A DNA stretch of 64,000 nt. Source: Saprospiraceae bacterium (lineage in GTDB: Bacteria > Bacteroidota > Bacteroidia > Chitinophagales > Saprospiraceae). Every line of letters begins with the position of its first letter. The stretch's first letter is position 1. Below, piece by piece: positions 1 through 8,460 of the stretch. Position numbers and translations under genes: made by a program. The stretch spans positions 1 through 64,000 of the forward strand of contig JAJCYI010000163.1 of NCBI GenBank assembly GCA_029263015.1, written 5' to 3'. The notes beneath the pieces are model-generated. The model ran no database searches. It was not told the origin of the DNA and saw only the letters and a program-made list of their open reading frames with translations.

Positions 1-137
1 GCCTACCGGCAGGCAGGTTTTTTCGTCAGACAAGGCAAAAAAAATTAGCATAGCCATAGCTACGGTCATTTTTTTTAACAAAGTATGGCGGAAAAAGAGG
101 CCGCCAAAAGTGTCGATTATTTGAGTTCACCTACTTA
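1..137. repeat. Long imperfect palindromic element, copy A (left end cut by window)
   Basis: This is one of four related elements in the window. The shared core (about 31-105) reads aaggcaaaaaaa, then agcatagccatagctacg, a T-run, aac, and a ggaaaaag block; the same order is seen at 60750-60830. The right arm ends at 126-137 in TTCACCTACTTA, whose reverse complement TAAGTAGGTGAA matches the tip of copy C except for its last base. The matching left arm is not visible, either because the element starts before the window or because it is replaced by a short GC-rich inverted repeat (gcctaccggcaggc). The right arm supplies the last three codons and the TGA of the minus-strand gene ending at 127. 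Confidence 0.75.
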
Positions 138-1167
138 TGTACACAACTTCCCCCCTTTTGATATTTTCTGGATCATCAAAAAAACCTCTCAAATAGTCAA
201 CCATTTCTGATCTAACCTCATATCGTAAAAGCTTGAATTCGAGTATGATAGATTCCAGTTTAGGCCGCTTGCCAACAAGCTGGTAAACTGTACTATGCAT
301 TTGATCGGTATTTTCGACAAACCCTAGGTAAGCCCGATCTTGTACAGAAGTCAACCCAAGATTACTGTTTGGAACGGCGTAGGATGCGTTCACCAAACCC
401 GAAAAATCGAAATCGTATGGCACCGGAATGGCCTTTCCCTTTCTGACCATGTATTTCACATTCTTCATGGTCCGAAAACTCCAGTCTGCATTGCCGATCA
501 TGTATTCAAAAAGGGCAACCGTACGCGCCTGCCCCTGGTAAAAACTATCAATTGGTAAGTTGAACGACCGGTCTCCTTTTTCCGCACCAATCCGGTCACA
601 AAGCTGCGCTGAATCTTCGATCAGAAATGCCCATTGTTTCTCCTTTTTACCTGTGGAAATATCTTTATAGGTGATTCGCAGAAGCTGTACCCGAAAGCTA
701 TAAGCAGAAATTTCATTATAAAGCTTGTAGGTAAGGTACTCCTTTAGGACTATTTCTTTCGCAATTGCTTTTTCTTCCACACATTGAGGCACCAGCTTCA
801 AGTCATCAAAAGGTGCCAATCCAGCAGCCTTGAGATCTGATTTCTTAAAGTTCAATTTCAAAGGAGGAATATCAGAACATTTCATCCGGCGGAAAGCGCC
901 CCTCAGTTTCACCTTCAGTCCCCAACTTTGTACCTGGCCATTTACATCCTTAAATGTCAAATGCGCCTTTTGATATTCATTGCTGTGGAGGTTGCCTTTC
1001 AACATTTCAAAATCTGTCTCCAAAGTCAGGTCGAGTACCTCCCCGTATGTCATCAAGTCAAAAATGCTAGGATTCTCTTCCCTGGTATTTCCATAAAGGG
1101 GCAATAACATTGCACAGAACAGGAGCAATAAGAGTGTCTTTTCTTTAATATTAATAATCGATTTCAT
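127..1167 (-). CDS. Secreted protein of unknown function, possibly CotH/kinase-like
   Basis: The 346-residue product starts with a basic stretch and a hydrophobic core (residues 10-25) typical of a Sec signal peptide, so it is probably periplasmic or exported. The motif PYDFDFSGLVN near residue 250 and the block GNADWSFRTMKN upstream of it recall the metal-binding DFD region of CotH-like and related atypical kinases, but I see no full catalytic set and give this only as a possibility. No conserved operon partner is visible; the next gene upstream is 570 bp away. The last codons (ISR and the TGA) lie inside the arm of palindromic element copy A, so the present C-terminus is probably shaped by that repeat. 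Confidence 0.7.
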   Translation of the reverse strand: MKSIINIKEKTLLLLLFCAMLLPLYGNTREENPSIFDLMTYGEVLDLTLETDFEMLKGNLHSNEYQKAHLTFKDVNGQVQSWGLKVKLRGAFRRMKCSDIPPLKLNFKKSDLKAAGLAPFDDLKLVPQCVEEKAIAKEIVLKEYLTYKLYNEISAYSFRVQLLRITYKDISTGKKEKQWAFLIEDSAQLCDRIGAEKGDRSFNLPIDSFYQGQARTVALFEYMIGNADWSFRTMKNVKYMVRKGKAIPVPYDFDFSGLVNASYAVPNSNLGLTSVQDRAYLGFVENTDQMHSTVYQLVGKRPKLESIILEFKLLRYEVRSEMVDYLRGFFDDPENIKRGEVVYISR

Positions 1168-1738
1168 AAAAAAACGGATCGGAGAATCAATAAATCACTG
1201 TTAAAAAGAGTGAGCCATTGATCTACCAATTTTAGTTTCAAAAAACAGGAAACAAAGTGTTCCCTTCATTGGCATTTAGAAATGCAAAAATGCAAGAGAA
1301 GTTTTTATTGTACAAATCTATGTGTGATGATAATGGGACTTAATTAAAATGGCTCAATATTTTTTAATAATATTTTCAACTCAGACAGTAAACCAATCAA
1401 CAAATTATCGAGAATATTTATCAATATGATACCAAATAATTATAGATAAATAATATTTTTTCAAAATAATATTCTGAATATCAAATATTATCAATAAAAC
1501 AATACTCTACTTTGTGTTCTTTTTACGCAAAGAAAAATAATTAGTAGGTTTATGATTAAATACGGACAAACGAATTGGCAGACACGATCCTATCCAAGGT
1601 ATGTACTACAATGTCAAGTGGATAGGATGCAAAGTGAATCAGGCGTCTATTCGACACATTTTGGTGGCAAATTCTTATCGATCATTTCTTCAGTCCACCC
1701 TTTCGCAGTTTCATAATGGGGTGGTTCATTGCTCATTA
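1168..1738. other. Intergenic stretch, AT-rich, with one small hairpin
   Basis: The interval lies between two minus-strand genes. It is strongly AT-rich, especially 1310-1560, with no convincing reading frame. A 10-bp perfect inverted repeat (ATCCTATCCA at 1587-1596 and TGGATAGGAT at 1619-1628) could form a hairpin about 110 bp downstream of the acetyltransferase stop. The upstream part would hold the promoter of the gene ending at 127. Confidence 0.5.
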
Positions 1739-2287
1739 TCATCGCAGTGGCAACAAGACCACTTCCCATTCTTCCCCATCTCGGTATTTCAGAATGGTTT
1801 CAAAGCCAACTTTTCGGTGTGCTTGGATAGAACGGGTATTCCGTGTGGCAACTTCGGTTATAATAAATTCAAAATCCTTAGCCATTCGCTTTTTCATTTC
1901 ACCATAAAGCCCAGCAAAAACACCTTTCCCTCTGTAAAGCTTGCCAATACATACCTGACCCATAATGAAATAGCTGGTATCGCTCAATTTTTTTCCACCG
2001 TATTCAATACCGTTAATTCGATCGAACATGGGCACCAAAACTGGGATTTCTGCTGCGAACGACCGCATCATGACCAAGGTATAGCCAATAACCTTAGTTC
2101 CTTCTTTAGCTATAATGTGTGAGAAGGGTGTGTTCATCCGCTTCAACAAATCAAAGTCGTGGTTGATAGTGACGAAGCCTTGAGATTGGGCTTCTTGAGT
2201 AGATATATTCTCGGGAAGATTGCAAGACTGTAGGTCAAGGATCTGCTGAAAGTCTTGATCTGTAGAGGCTGTTCCATAGATTATCAT
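1739..2287 (-). CDS. GNAT-family N-acetyltransferase
   Basis: The 182-residue product has the usual length of a GNAT acetyltransferase. Motif A is visible at about residues 110-128 as MGQVCIGKLYRGKGVFAGLY, with the Q/R-x-x-G-x-G/A acetyl-CoA phosphate loop as YRGKGV. Motif B follows as ITEVATRNTRSIQAHRKVGF, the usual N-x-x-A/S-x-x-x-Y/H-x-K-x-GF end. It would transfer an acetyl group from acetyl-CoA to an unknown amine; the substrate cannot be read from sequence. It is divergent from the deacetylase gene at 2454 with 166 bp between them, and no partner genes point to a pathway. Confidence 0.85.
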   Translation of the reverse strand: MIIYGTASTDQDFQQILDLQSCNLPENISTQEAQSQGFVTINHDFDLLKRMNTPFSHIIAKEGTKVIGYTLVMMRSFAAEIPVLVPMFDRINGIEYGGKKLSDTSYFIMGQVCIGKLYRGKGVFAGLYGEMKKRMAKDFEFIITEVATRNTRSIQAHRKVGFETILKYRDGEEWEVVLLPLR

Positions 2288-2305
2288 GGCTGAAATTGTA
2301 GATTT

Positions 2306-2334
2306 TTATAGATTGATATATTTGCCCTGTTCTT
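2306..2334 (+). promoter_or_regulatory. Candidate Bacteroidota promoter for the deacetylase gene
   Basis: TTG at 2306-2308, an 18-bp spacer and TATATTTG at 2327-2334 match the Bacteroidota -33/-7 pattern (TTTG, TAnnTTTG). The same TTG-N18-TATATTTG arrangement is found ahead of the hydrolase gene at 57703. It would leave an untranslated leader of about 110 nt before the ATG at 2454. Confidence 0.45.
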
Positions 2335-2453
2335 AGTTTGTTTGGTAGCGTTCACAGCATTTCTCAATTTTCAAAAATTATTATATTCTTCAATAAGGCA
2401 CGCTGACTAAAGATGCTGGTCAAACTAATTGTATGACGAACCAATAATTCAAT

Positions 2454-3404
2454 ATGAAAAAATACTTCACACTCTGCCTCTGCCTCCTTTCCAGTTTCAT
2501 TGTCGATGCCCAAACCTACGCCGAAAAACTCGGCTTTCCCACAGGAGCAAAAGTTGTCATTTTACATGTTGACGATGCCGGCATGAGCTATGATTCCAAC
2601 CTTGGCGCCATCCGTGCAATAGAAGAAGGTGCCGCCACATCCATGAGCGTAATGATGCCCTGCCCGTGGGTGCCCGGCATCGTTCGATTCCTCAAAGAGC
2701 ACCCCAATACCGATGCAGGGCTGCACCTGACACTGACTTCCGAATGGGAAGATTACCGCTGGGGGCCACTCTCTGGAAATTGTTCCCCCAATCTACTGGA
2801 CGGGGAAGGCTGCCTCTGGAGCGATGTCCCAGAACTTGTAAAACACGCCACGCCCGACGATGTGGAGCGGGAATTCAACAGCCAGTTGGAGCGAGCAAGG
2901 CGTATGGGTTTCGAACCGACGCATGCTGACACCCACATGGGATCGGCTTTCGGCACACCGGAATTCTTGGAACAGTACCTGCGATTTGGTATTAAAAACA
3001 AAATCCCAGTCATGTTTCCTGGAGGGCACAACAGCATGATTACCAAACAAATACAAGGATCGGGCTTGTCGCCCGAAAAAGCCCGCACCATCGGGCAAAT
3101 GCTCTGGGATGCTGGCCTACCTGTTCTCGACGACCTCCACAACATCAGTTACGGCTGGCTGTACCCTATCGACCATGGCTTGAGGGATGAGGAACTGCAA
3201 GCCGTCCATACCAATAAATACATAGAGTCTTTTGGTGAGTTGCAGGCTGGCATCACAATGGTCATCATGCATTGCTCCGCGACCACTGAAGTTTTTCCAC
3301 ACATCTCTGATTCCGGTCCATGGCGTCGGGGTGATATGCTGGCGATGCTTTCCCCGAAATTGAAAATTTTCATTGAGGACAATGGTATTATCTTGACAAC
3401 TTAG
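2454..3404 (+). CDS. Secreted YdjC/ChbG-family carbohydrate deacetylase
   Basis: The 316-residue protein has a signal peptide (MKKYFTLCLCLLSSFIVDAQ, cleavage after AQ) and then a YdjC-like fold. Metal-binding and catalytic landmarks of the family are visible: HVDDAGMS near residue 38, GLHLTLTSEW near residue 89 and THADTHMGS near residue 157, which supply the Asp/His ligands of the divalent metal. Family members remove N- or O-acetyl groups from oligosaccharides such as chitobiose. Export suggests it acts on glycans in the periplasm or outside the cell. It stands alone, facing away from the acetyltransferase gene. The exact sugar substrate is not deducible. Confidence 0.88.
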   Translation: MKKYFTLCLCLLSSFIVDAQTYAEKLGFPTGAKVVILHVDDAGMSYDSNLGAIRAIEEGAATSMSVMMPCPWVPGIVRFLKEHPNTDAGLHLTLTSEWEDYRWGPLSGNCSPNLLDGEGCLWSDVPELVKHATPDDVEREFNSQLERARRMGFEPTHADTHMGSAFGTPEFLEQYLRFGIKNKIPVMFPGGHNSMITKQIQGSGLSPEKARTIGQMLWDAGLPVLDDLHNISYGWLYPIDHGLRDEELQAVHTNKYIESFGELQAGITMVIMHCSATTEVFPHISDSGPWRRGDMLAMLSPKLKIFIEDNGIILTT

Positions 3405-3652
3405 AAAGAATTGATGGAGCGGAGGGGACAAATGAAAGAGTGAGTTAAGGGGAAAGACTCAAAAGTAATGTTGAAATTGGGGTTGCGAAAAAATCGTAAT
3501 TATTAAAAATTTATTTTTACAAATAATGAAAAATAATTTTCGTAAAATCTTAAAATAGAATATCTAAAATTTTTCTGAGCTTGCCCAAAAAGAAATAAAC
3601 CAACGTCTTTCTTGTCTTAAAAACCACTACATTTGTAAAAACTTCAGCGACA

Positions 3653-3886
3653 ATGAATATTCTTCTGAAAAGGATTACACTAAACCCTAAGGTCTGTAAC
3701 GGCAAGCCGACCCTGCGCAACATGCGCTTCACGGTGGCACAGATGTTTGATTTGCTCGCTTCCGGGATGACCCAGGAGGAAATCTTAGAAGACTTTCCTT
3801 ATTTAGAGAAAGAGGATATTCATGCTTGTCTGCTCTACGCCTCCAAAATGGCAAGCGCCCAATCCATCATTCCTCTGGCTGCCTGA
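3653..3886 (+). CDS. DUF433 antitoxin
   Basis: The 77-residue protein has the DUF433 signature: RITLNPKVCNGKPTLRNMRFTV at the N-terminus (here RITLNPKVCNGKPT is the key part), then an HTH-like segment VAQMFDLLASGMTQEEILEDFP and YLEKEDIHACLLYA. DUF433 proteins are the antitoxin and DNA-binding partner of DUF5615 PIN-like toxins. The toxin gene follows 15 bp downstream. A TACATTTG box (3628-3635) just ahead of the ATG could be a -7 element, though no well-spaced -33 box is seen. A second DUF433 gene occurs at 26138. Confidence 0.88.
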   Translation: MNILLKRITLNPKVCNGKPTLRNMRFTVAQMFDLLASGMTQEEILEDFPYLEKEDIHACLLYASKMASAQSIIPLAA

Positions 3887-3901
3887 TTAGATTAGCCACA
3901 C

Positions 3902-4258
3902 ATGAAATTTATCGTTGATACACAACTTCCACCCCGTTTGGCTAAATCACTCGTTGACAAAGGCTTCGATGCTATCCACACAACATACTTCACTGACGGA
4001 CACTTGCTTGACGATGAGTCGATCCGACAAATTGCTATTTCCAAAGACCGGATCATCATATCAAAAGACAGCGATTTTTTTGACAGTTTCTTGATAAGAG
4101 GAGCGCCACCTCGGGTACTTTTGCTACGTTTTGGAAACATCACCAACAAAAATTTGATAGCATTATTTGAGGCACAACTACCACTCATTGAACAATTGTT
4201 TGACAAGGATGAAACTACATTAGTAGAATTCTTTGCCGACAAGTTAGTGCGGTTTTAA
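3902..4258 (+). CDS. DUF5615 PIN-like toxin
   Basis: The 118-residue product belongs to the Mut7-C/DUF5615 branch of the PIN-like nucleases. It begins MKFIVDTQLPPRLAKSL, with the first acidic residue D6 as in the family's LLDEN/D strand, and carries the second acidic cluster as SKDSDFFD near residue 57. The protein is expected to cleave RNA and to be neutralised by the DUF433 product encoded just upstream. The pair looks intact, unlike the broken homologous pair at 26138-27736. The pair lies between the deacetylase and formate dehydrogenase genes. Confidence 0.88.
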   Translation: MKFIVDTQLPPRLAKSLVDKGFDAIHTTYFTDGHLLDDESIRQIAISKDRIIISKDSDFFDSFLIRGAPPRVLLLRFGNITNKNLIALFEAQLPLIEQLFDKDETTLVEFFADKLVRF

Positions 4259-4483
4259 TTCAAGTATCCCTAATCTCACCTTCTCGCTCCATCACCAACT
4301 TTAGACCACTGTCATAAAATGCTTTTCAAAACGTCTCCTCAAAATGATAAAGGCGAATTATTGGTTTTCGCAATAGAAATTCCTTGAAAAATTATGATAT
4401 TTATGGTTAAATTCTGTTTTATTACGCTTTGAAACCACAACCTTAAAAAACCTTCGCTTTTTCACAAACCTAATATAATTCAG

Positions 4484-6139
4484 ATGTCAAAAAACATCAC
4501 TTCACTTTCAGAAAGAAAAGGACTTGTTGACAACCTATTTGAAAAAATGGGGAACCTCACCGAACCAGAAGGAATCCTCTCCGACAAAGACACCCAATCA
4601 TTGGCCGAAGAATACCTCGTCGGTGATGCAAGTGTGTATGGTGCAGCTTCATTTTATGACTTTACCCGACCCGAAAACAAAGGAAAAAAGGTGTATGTCT
4701 GCAATGGCACTGCCTGCCTTTGCGCTGGCACTCAGGATAAACTGAAAGAGGAACTGGGCCGGCATTTCAAGAAGGAAGAAATTGGTGAAATGTGCTGCCT
4801 GGGCCGCTGCCACGAGAATGCCGCCTTTTATTATAATGGCCACAATTACTCCGGTAAGCTCGAATTTCCCGGGAACTTCAACAGCACGCCTGAAAAAATG
4901 TCGCACGAAGACCAGTATAATGTTGCATCAACCGGAGCAGGCATCCTTACTTCCCCTTCCCCGATGCTGGAGGATTATCGCCAAGACCTGCAAAAGGTAC
5001 TCGCTTCTTCTCCCGAAGAAGTACTGATAGAAATCAAGGCATCAGGTTTGAGGGGTCGCGGTGGTGCTGGCTTTCCCATCGGCATCAAATTAGAAGGATG
5101 CAGCAAGGCAAAAGGGGATCGGAAATTCATCGTCTGCAATGCGGACGAGGGAGATCCAGGCAGCTATTCCGACCGCTATATACTTGAAAAACAGCCACTT
5201 AAAATGCTTGTGGGCATGATCATCGCTGGCTATGCTGCTGGGGCAGACCGTGGAGTTGTTTACATTCGTTTTGAATATCCAGAGAGCATTGAGATCAATA
5301 AAAAAGCGGTGGAGCAATTGCGGGAAGTAGGCCTGATCGGTGAAAATATTTTGGGGAGCGGGTTTAATTTTGAATTTAAAATCATCGAAGCCCGTGGTGC
5401 CTACATCTGCGGTGAAGAAACTGCCCTATTAGCCAGCATCGAGGGCCAACGGCCAGAAGTGCGGGTGCGCCCCCCCTACCCTGTCACCTACGGCCTTTTT
5501 GGCAAACCAACATCGGTGAACAACGTGGAAACGCTTGCCAACCTGCCCTATATCTTGAAACACGGTGGCGCTGCTTTTGCCGAAATAGGGACGGCCACAT
5601 CAACCGGCACCAAGCTGGTCTCGCTCGACAGTGCTTTCAACAAGCCAGGCATCTATGAAGTCGATATGGGTACGTCCCTTTCGTCGGTTGTAAATGATCT
5701 TGGAGGTGGATTCCGTCGTCCTGTCAAAGCGATCCATATTGGTGGGCCGCTCGGAGGCCTGATCCCAACTAGCAAGATTGATGACTTGACCGTTGATTTT
5801 GAAAGCTTTAAAAACAACAACTTCCTGCTCGGCCACGCCAGCATTGTGAGCGTGCCCGAGGAATTTTCGATGATTGCCTATCTGGAGCATTTATTTGCCT
5901 TCACGGCACATGAGAGTTGTGGGAAATGTTTCCCTTGCCGGATCGGTTCTGTGCGTGGAAAAGAGATGTTGCAAAAAGCCCAAAAAGAAGATTATAAAAT
6001 TGATAATGAATTATTTAGCGACCTATTGAATACATTGCAGACTGGTTCTTTGTGTGCATTGGGCGGTGGAATGCCATTACCCGTTTACAATGCAATGGAG
6101 TATTTTAAGGAAGAGTTAGCCATTTATTTTAAGAATTGA
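4484..6139 (+). CDS. NAD-dependent formate dehydrogenase beta subunit, NuoE-NuoF-like fusion
   Basis: The 551-residue protein joins two modules that are often separate polypeptides. Residues 1-120 are a thioredoxin-like [2Fe-2S] NuoE/FdsG domain with ligands C73 and C78 (CNGTAC) and C105 and C109 (CLGRC). Residues about 160-551 are the NuoF/FdsB flavoprotein: GLRGRGGAGFP near 188-198 binds NADH and FMN, CGEETALLASIEG lies mid-domain, and C479, C482, C485 and C524 can hold a [4Fe-4S] cluster. It would take electrons from the alpha subunit at 9834 and reduce NAD+ in the cytoplasm. A stand-alone complex I is unlikely because no other nuo genes are nearby. The two subunit genes are separated by 3.7 kb of accessory DNA, which is unusual. 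Confidence 0.93.
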   Translation: MSKNITSLSERKGLVDNLFEKMGNLTEPEGILSDKDTQSLAEEYLVGDASVYGAASFYDFTRPENKGKKVYVCNGTACLCAGTQDKLKEELGRHFKKEEIGEMCCLGRCHENAAFYYNGHNYSGKLEFPGNFNSTPEKMSHEDQYNVASTGAGILTSPSPMLEDYRQDLQKVLASSPEEVLIEIKASGLRGRGGAGFPIGIKLEGCSKAKGDRKFIVCNADEGDPGSYSDRYILEKQPLKMLVGMIIAGYAAGADRGVVYIRFEYPESIEINKKAVEQLREVGLIGENILGSGFNFEFKIIEARGAYICGEETALLASIEGQRPEVRVRPPYPVTYGLFGKPTSVNNVETLANLPYILKHGGAAFAEIGTATSTGTKLVSLDSAFNKPGIYEVDMGTSLSSVVNDLGGGFRRPVKAIHIGGPLGGLIPTSKIDDLTVDFESFKNNNFLLGHASIVSVPEEFSMIAYLEHLFAFTAHESCGKCFPCRIGSVRGKEMLQKAQKEDYKIDNELFSDLLNTLQTGSLCALGGGMPLPVYNAMEYFKEELAIYFKN

Positions 6140-6198
6140 TCTGAGGAATGCGAGGTCCCATGTTTTGTTAGGTAAACCAACTTTTTCACCTATATTTT

Positions 6199-6364
6199 AA
6201 GGGGGCGGGAAATAAACAGCCTACCCGTTATGGCGAATTTATTTTTTCTTGTAAAAGTGTTTGAAAAACTAAGCGTAGCATAGTTACGGTTCTTTTTTCA
6301 AGTGCTTTTAGAAGGAAAAAGAATGGGTCAGAATGGGTAGGTTATTTGTTTCCTGTCCCCTAAC
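6199..6364. repeat. Long imperfect palindromic element, copy B
   Basis: The left arm (from ggggcgggaaataaac, through cctacccgtt and aaaagtgtttgaaaaa) pairs with the right arm (ttcaagtgctttta, gaatgggtaggtta, gtttcctgtcccc) over almost the whole 166 bp. The centre reads agcgtagcatagttacggtt, clearly related to the cores of copies A, C and D. The arm tips differ from copies C and D. The element sits 60 bp after the formate dehydrogenase beta stop and ends 17 bp before the next ATG. Confidence 0.75.
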
Positions 6365-6380
6365 ATTAAAACAAAACAAC

Positions 6381-6794
6381 ATGAGTACCAACAAAATCGC
6401 AGTTGCAGGCCTCATAGGAGGTATTGTAGCATTTTTTTTAGGCTGGCTTGTTTATGGCATGCTGCTTACTGACTTTTTCAAAGCCAACGGTGGAGGAGCG
6501 ACCGGGGTTGACAGAGCCCCAGAAGAAATGGTCATGTGGGCAATGATTGTAGGGCATCTTGCTTTTGGGCTACTGGTCGCAATCATATTTGGGCGATGGG
6601 CGAGTATCAGTACACCTGCAACAGGTGCAAAAGCTGGAGCCGTTCTTGGATTCTTGGTGGGTTTGACTGCCTTAATTGATTATGGCGTAACAAATATCAG
6701 CAACCTCACAGGAGTACTTGTCAATGCAGTTGTTCTCGCTGTTATTACTGCAATTATGGGGGCAGCCGTGGCTTGGTGGCTGGGACGGGATTAG
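6381..6794 (+). CDS. Small integral membrane protein of unknown function
   Basis: The 137-residue product has four likely transmembrane segments: AVAGLIGGIVAFFLGWLVYG, the stretch MVMWAMIVGHLAFGLLVAII, AGAVLGFLVGLTALIDYG and VNAVVLAVITAIMGAAVAWW. I chose the ATG at 6381 rather than an in-frame ATG at 6333 because the extra 16 codons would be read from the right arm of palindromic element copy B and because MSTNKIA begins directly before the first membrane segment. Glycine-rich helices and the conserved-looking GW and GH positions recall small DUF1761-like membrane proteins, but I cannot assign a function. It is the first gene of the accessory stretch between the formate dehydrogenase subunits. 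Confidence 0.75.
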   Translation: MSTNKIAVAGLIGGIVAFFLGWLVYGMLLTDFFKANGGGATGVDRAPEEMVMWAMIVGHLAFGLLVAIIFGRWASISTPATGAKAGAVLGFLVGLTALIDYGVTNISNLTGVLVNAVVLAVITAIMGAAVAWWLGRD

Positions 6795-6813
6795 CCATTG
6801 AATTGTCGCAGGT

Positions 6814-6838
6814 CTGCCAGTGTGGTTTACGCTGGCAG
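6814..6838. repeat. Small hairpin
   Basis: CTGCCAG at 6814-6820 and CTGGCAG at 6832-6838 form a 7-bp perfect stem with an 11-nt loop, 20 bp after the stop of the membrane protein gene. No T-run follows, so a terminator role is doubtful. Confidence 0.4.
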
Positions 6839-6923
6839 GCTTGTAACAATTGGAAGTTCCAAAAGGAAGCCGGTAGCATTGAAAGGTAAGAAGCATTATA
6901 TCACAAACAAAAAACCAAACATA

Positions 6924-7427
6924 ATGGAACTCCAAATTATCCACGAGAAAATCATTGTGATCCGGGATCAAAAAGTGATGCTGGATTTTGACTTGGCTGA
7001 ACTTTATGAAGTGCAAACAAGAGTCCTCAATCAAGCTGTAAAACGAAATATTGACCGTTTTCCTGAGGACTTTATGTTTCAATTGACCATTGAAGAATGG
7101 CAGGCTTTGACCAACCGATCACAAATTGTGACCGGTTCACAAAAACATCGAGAAAAGAAATCATTGCCCTTTGCTTTTACAGAACAAGGAGTTGCCATGC
7201 TTTCCAGTGTTTTACGAAGTCCAAAAGCAATTCATGTAAACATTGCGATCATGCGCACATTTGTAATGCTCAGAAAATATGCTTTGACTTACGAAGAACT
7301 CGCCCAGAAAATCGGAGAGCTGGAATCAAAATACGACGATGTTCATGAGGTGTTGAATCAATTGTTGATGAACAAGGAACAGGAAAGTGATTGGGAAACG
7401 AGAGAGCAAATTGGTTTTAGGAAATGA
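6924..7427 (+). CDS. ORF6N domain-containing DNA-binding protein
   Basis: The 167-residue protein starts MELQIIHEKIIVIRDQKVMLDFDLAELYEV in outline, with the ORF6N hallmarks of an I-R-x-x-x-V-M-L-D-x-D-L-A-x-L-Y-x-V strand-helix, then RVLNQAVKRNIDRFPEDFMF, FAFTEQGVAMLSSVLRS and INIxIMRxF-like text near residue 110. ORF6N domains are related to KilA-N and occur in phage antirepressors and in chromosomal regulators of Bacteroidota. The C-terminal 50 residues look like a coiled coil. I chose the ATG at 6924; the upstream extension reads through a hairpin and lacks family similarity. Function is probably transcriptional control, target unknown. Confidence 0.88.
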   Translation: MELQIIHEKIIVIRDQKVMLDFDLAELYEVQTRVLNQAVKRNIDRFPEDFMFQLTIEEWQALTNRSQIVTGSQKHREKKSLPFAFTEQGVAMLSSVLRSPKAIHVNIAIMRTFVMLRKYALTYEELAQKIGELESKYDDVHEVLNQLLMNKEQESDWETREQIGFRK

Positions 7428-7498
7428 TGAGGGCAAAGGTCGTTGCAAGTAACACTTAGAAAAGCTGCAAGTGACAAACAATAACTTATCTTAAAACG

Positions 7499-7732
7499 AT
7501 GACTGCAGGAGAATTAATTAGAAAACTCAAACAAATACACCCTGAAACCAGAATTGTAGTAGCTGGTTATGAAAGTGGCTTTAATGATATTGCTACCCTA
7601 AAACAGATAAACCTAAAATTAAATGCCAGCGACAAATGGTATTATGGTCAGCACAGGGAGGAGGATGACTTTGAAAATGCCATTTCTGGAGTTGCGTTGA
7701 TTGGAGAAAATAAATTGGCAAAGGATGGGTGA
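7499..7732 (+). CDS. Small conserved-looking protein of unknown function
   Basis: The 77-residue product begins MTAGELIRKLKQIHPETRIVV and continues GYESGFNDIATL. This looks like a small alpha/beta protein; similar short proteins with a T-x-x-E-L-I-x-x-L-x-x-x-P-x-x-x-V-V-V-x-G-x-E-x-G-x-x-D pattern are common as hypotheticals in Bacteroidota and Proteobacteria, often near toxin-antitoxin genes. No enzyme motif is visible. The stop codon is directly followed by the first copy of a 35-bp direct repeat at 7735. Confidence 0.7.
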   Translation: MTAGELIRKLKQIHPETRIVVAGYESGFNDIATLKQINLKLNASDKWYYGQHREEDDFENAISGVALIGENKLAKDG

Positions 7733-7734
7733 AT

Positions 7735-7769
7735 CAGTGGACACAGGGCGCAGTCCTGCTCCAACGGGT
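7735..7769 (+). repeat. 35-bp direct repeat, copy 1
   Basis: The 35 bp match 8454-8488 at 31 positions. The shared core is cagtcctgc-N-ccaacgggt. The frame CAG TGG ACA CAG continues open through to a TGA at 7846, ending LPKELKLNLEEVEKLMAV, which may be the tail of a lost gene. Copy 2 is joined to toxin fragments, so the repeat marks rearrangement joints. Confidence 0.7.
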
Positions 7770-7858
7770 GGAATCGGACGCAAGTGGGACCTTGCCTAAA
7801 GAGTTAAAATTGAATTTGGAGGAAGTAGAAAAGTTAATGGCGGTCTGAAAAATGAACC

Positions 7859-8152
7859 ATGACAACAAAAGCAAAAATTCAAGAAATAATAGCTGATTGG
7901 AAAAAGCAAGAATCCGAGACAGACAAGGAATTATTTTTGGCAAAAATAAAATCTGATATTGATGCTAAAAATGGGGAAGAATTAATGGAAGGGGTAAAGG
8001 CCCTTGGTGAATTGGCGCACGACCTGCATGAGGAAGTGATGCAGTCTGCCCCCGTGACGAAAGCGATTAAAGTTTTTCCAAACGATGCCAAAGAAGCACG
8101 GCTGATCGAGGAGCTGCTTTCGAGGATGAGGGTGAGGTATAAGGTGGGGTAA
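7859..8152 (+). CDS. Small protein, antitoxin-like
   Basis: The 97-residue product is mostly helical and charged. Its C-terminus, FPNDAKEARLIEELLSRMRV followed by RYKVG, resembles the short tail of small antitoxins that sit ahead of RelE or PIN toxins in Bacteroidota and Cyanobacteria (a helix with EA-x-x-I-x-x-L-L-x-R and then a basic strand). No toxin gene follows; the next item, 45 bp downstream, is a broken antitoxin gene. The antitoxin reading is an inference from the tail and the neighbourhood; the first 60 residues are unfamiliar. Confidence 0.65.
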   Translation: MTTKAKIQEIIADWKKQESETDKELFLAKIKSDIDAKNGEELMEGVKALGELAHDLHEEVMQSAPVTKAIKVFPNDAKEARLIEELLSRMRVRYKVG

Positions 8153-8197
8153 GTTTTTAAAAATAACTGTAACTTTGAAAAATTCAAATTAAACAAA

Positions 8198-8427
8198 ATG
8201 GACACTTTAGTCATAAAACTAAATCAACCTGAAAAAGCAAAGCTCTTGATGGAATTGCTAAAATCATTGGATTTTATTTCCAATGTAGAATAATTTGACA
8301 AATATGTAAAAGCCAAAAAATTATTTGACGAAATAAATAAATAAATTGGCTTCGCATACACCTTTGGCGAAGATGGCACAAGAAGAAATAGGCAAAGAAA
8401 TCAGCGATTATAGGCACGGAAAATAAC
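8198..8427 (+). pseudogene. Broken antitoxin gene (partner of a PIN toxin)
   Basis: The frame starts MDTLVIKLNQPEKAKLLMEL and stops early at TAA 8291-8293. The reading then continues as FDKYVKAKKLFDEINK to a second stop caused by four tandem AAAT units; removing one unit restores KLASHTPLAKMAQEEIGKE and ISDYRHGK with a natural stop at 8425-8427. The reconstructed ~75-residue protein has the layout of antitoxins encoded just ahead of PIN-domain toxins. So two lesions are visible: a sense-to-stop change and a 4-bp slippage. The toxin remnant follows at once. Confidence 0.7.
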
Positions 8428-8430
8428 AAA

Positions 8431-8460
8431 GTGGTCATTGACACGAATGTTTTCAGCGGA
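8431..8460 (+). pseudogene. N-terminal stub of a PIN-domain toxin
   Basis: Ten codons read [10 protein letters not shown], which is the first strand and catalytic Asp (DTN) of VapC-like PIN nucleases. The sequence then runs into the second copy of the 35-bp direct repeat and all PIN similarity stops. Together with the preceding antitoxin pseudogene this is the stub of a VapBC-like pair. The proper ATG also seems lost; only a GTG at 8431 remains. Confidence 0.6.

Noticed and set aside
1601-2122. Plus-strand open frame over the acetyltransferase gene
   Set aside because: The minus strand has clear GNAT motifs; the plus-strand product has none.
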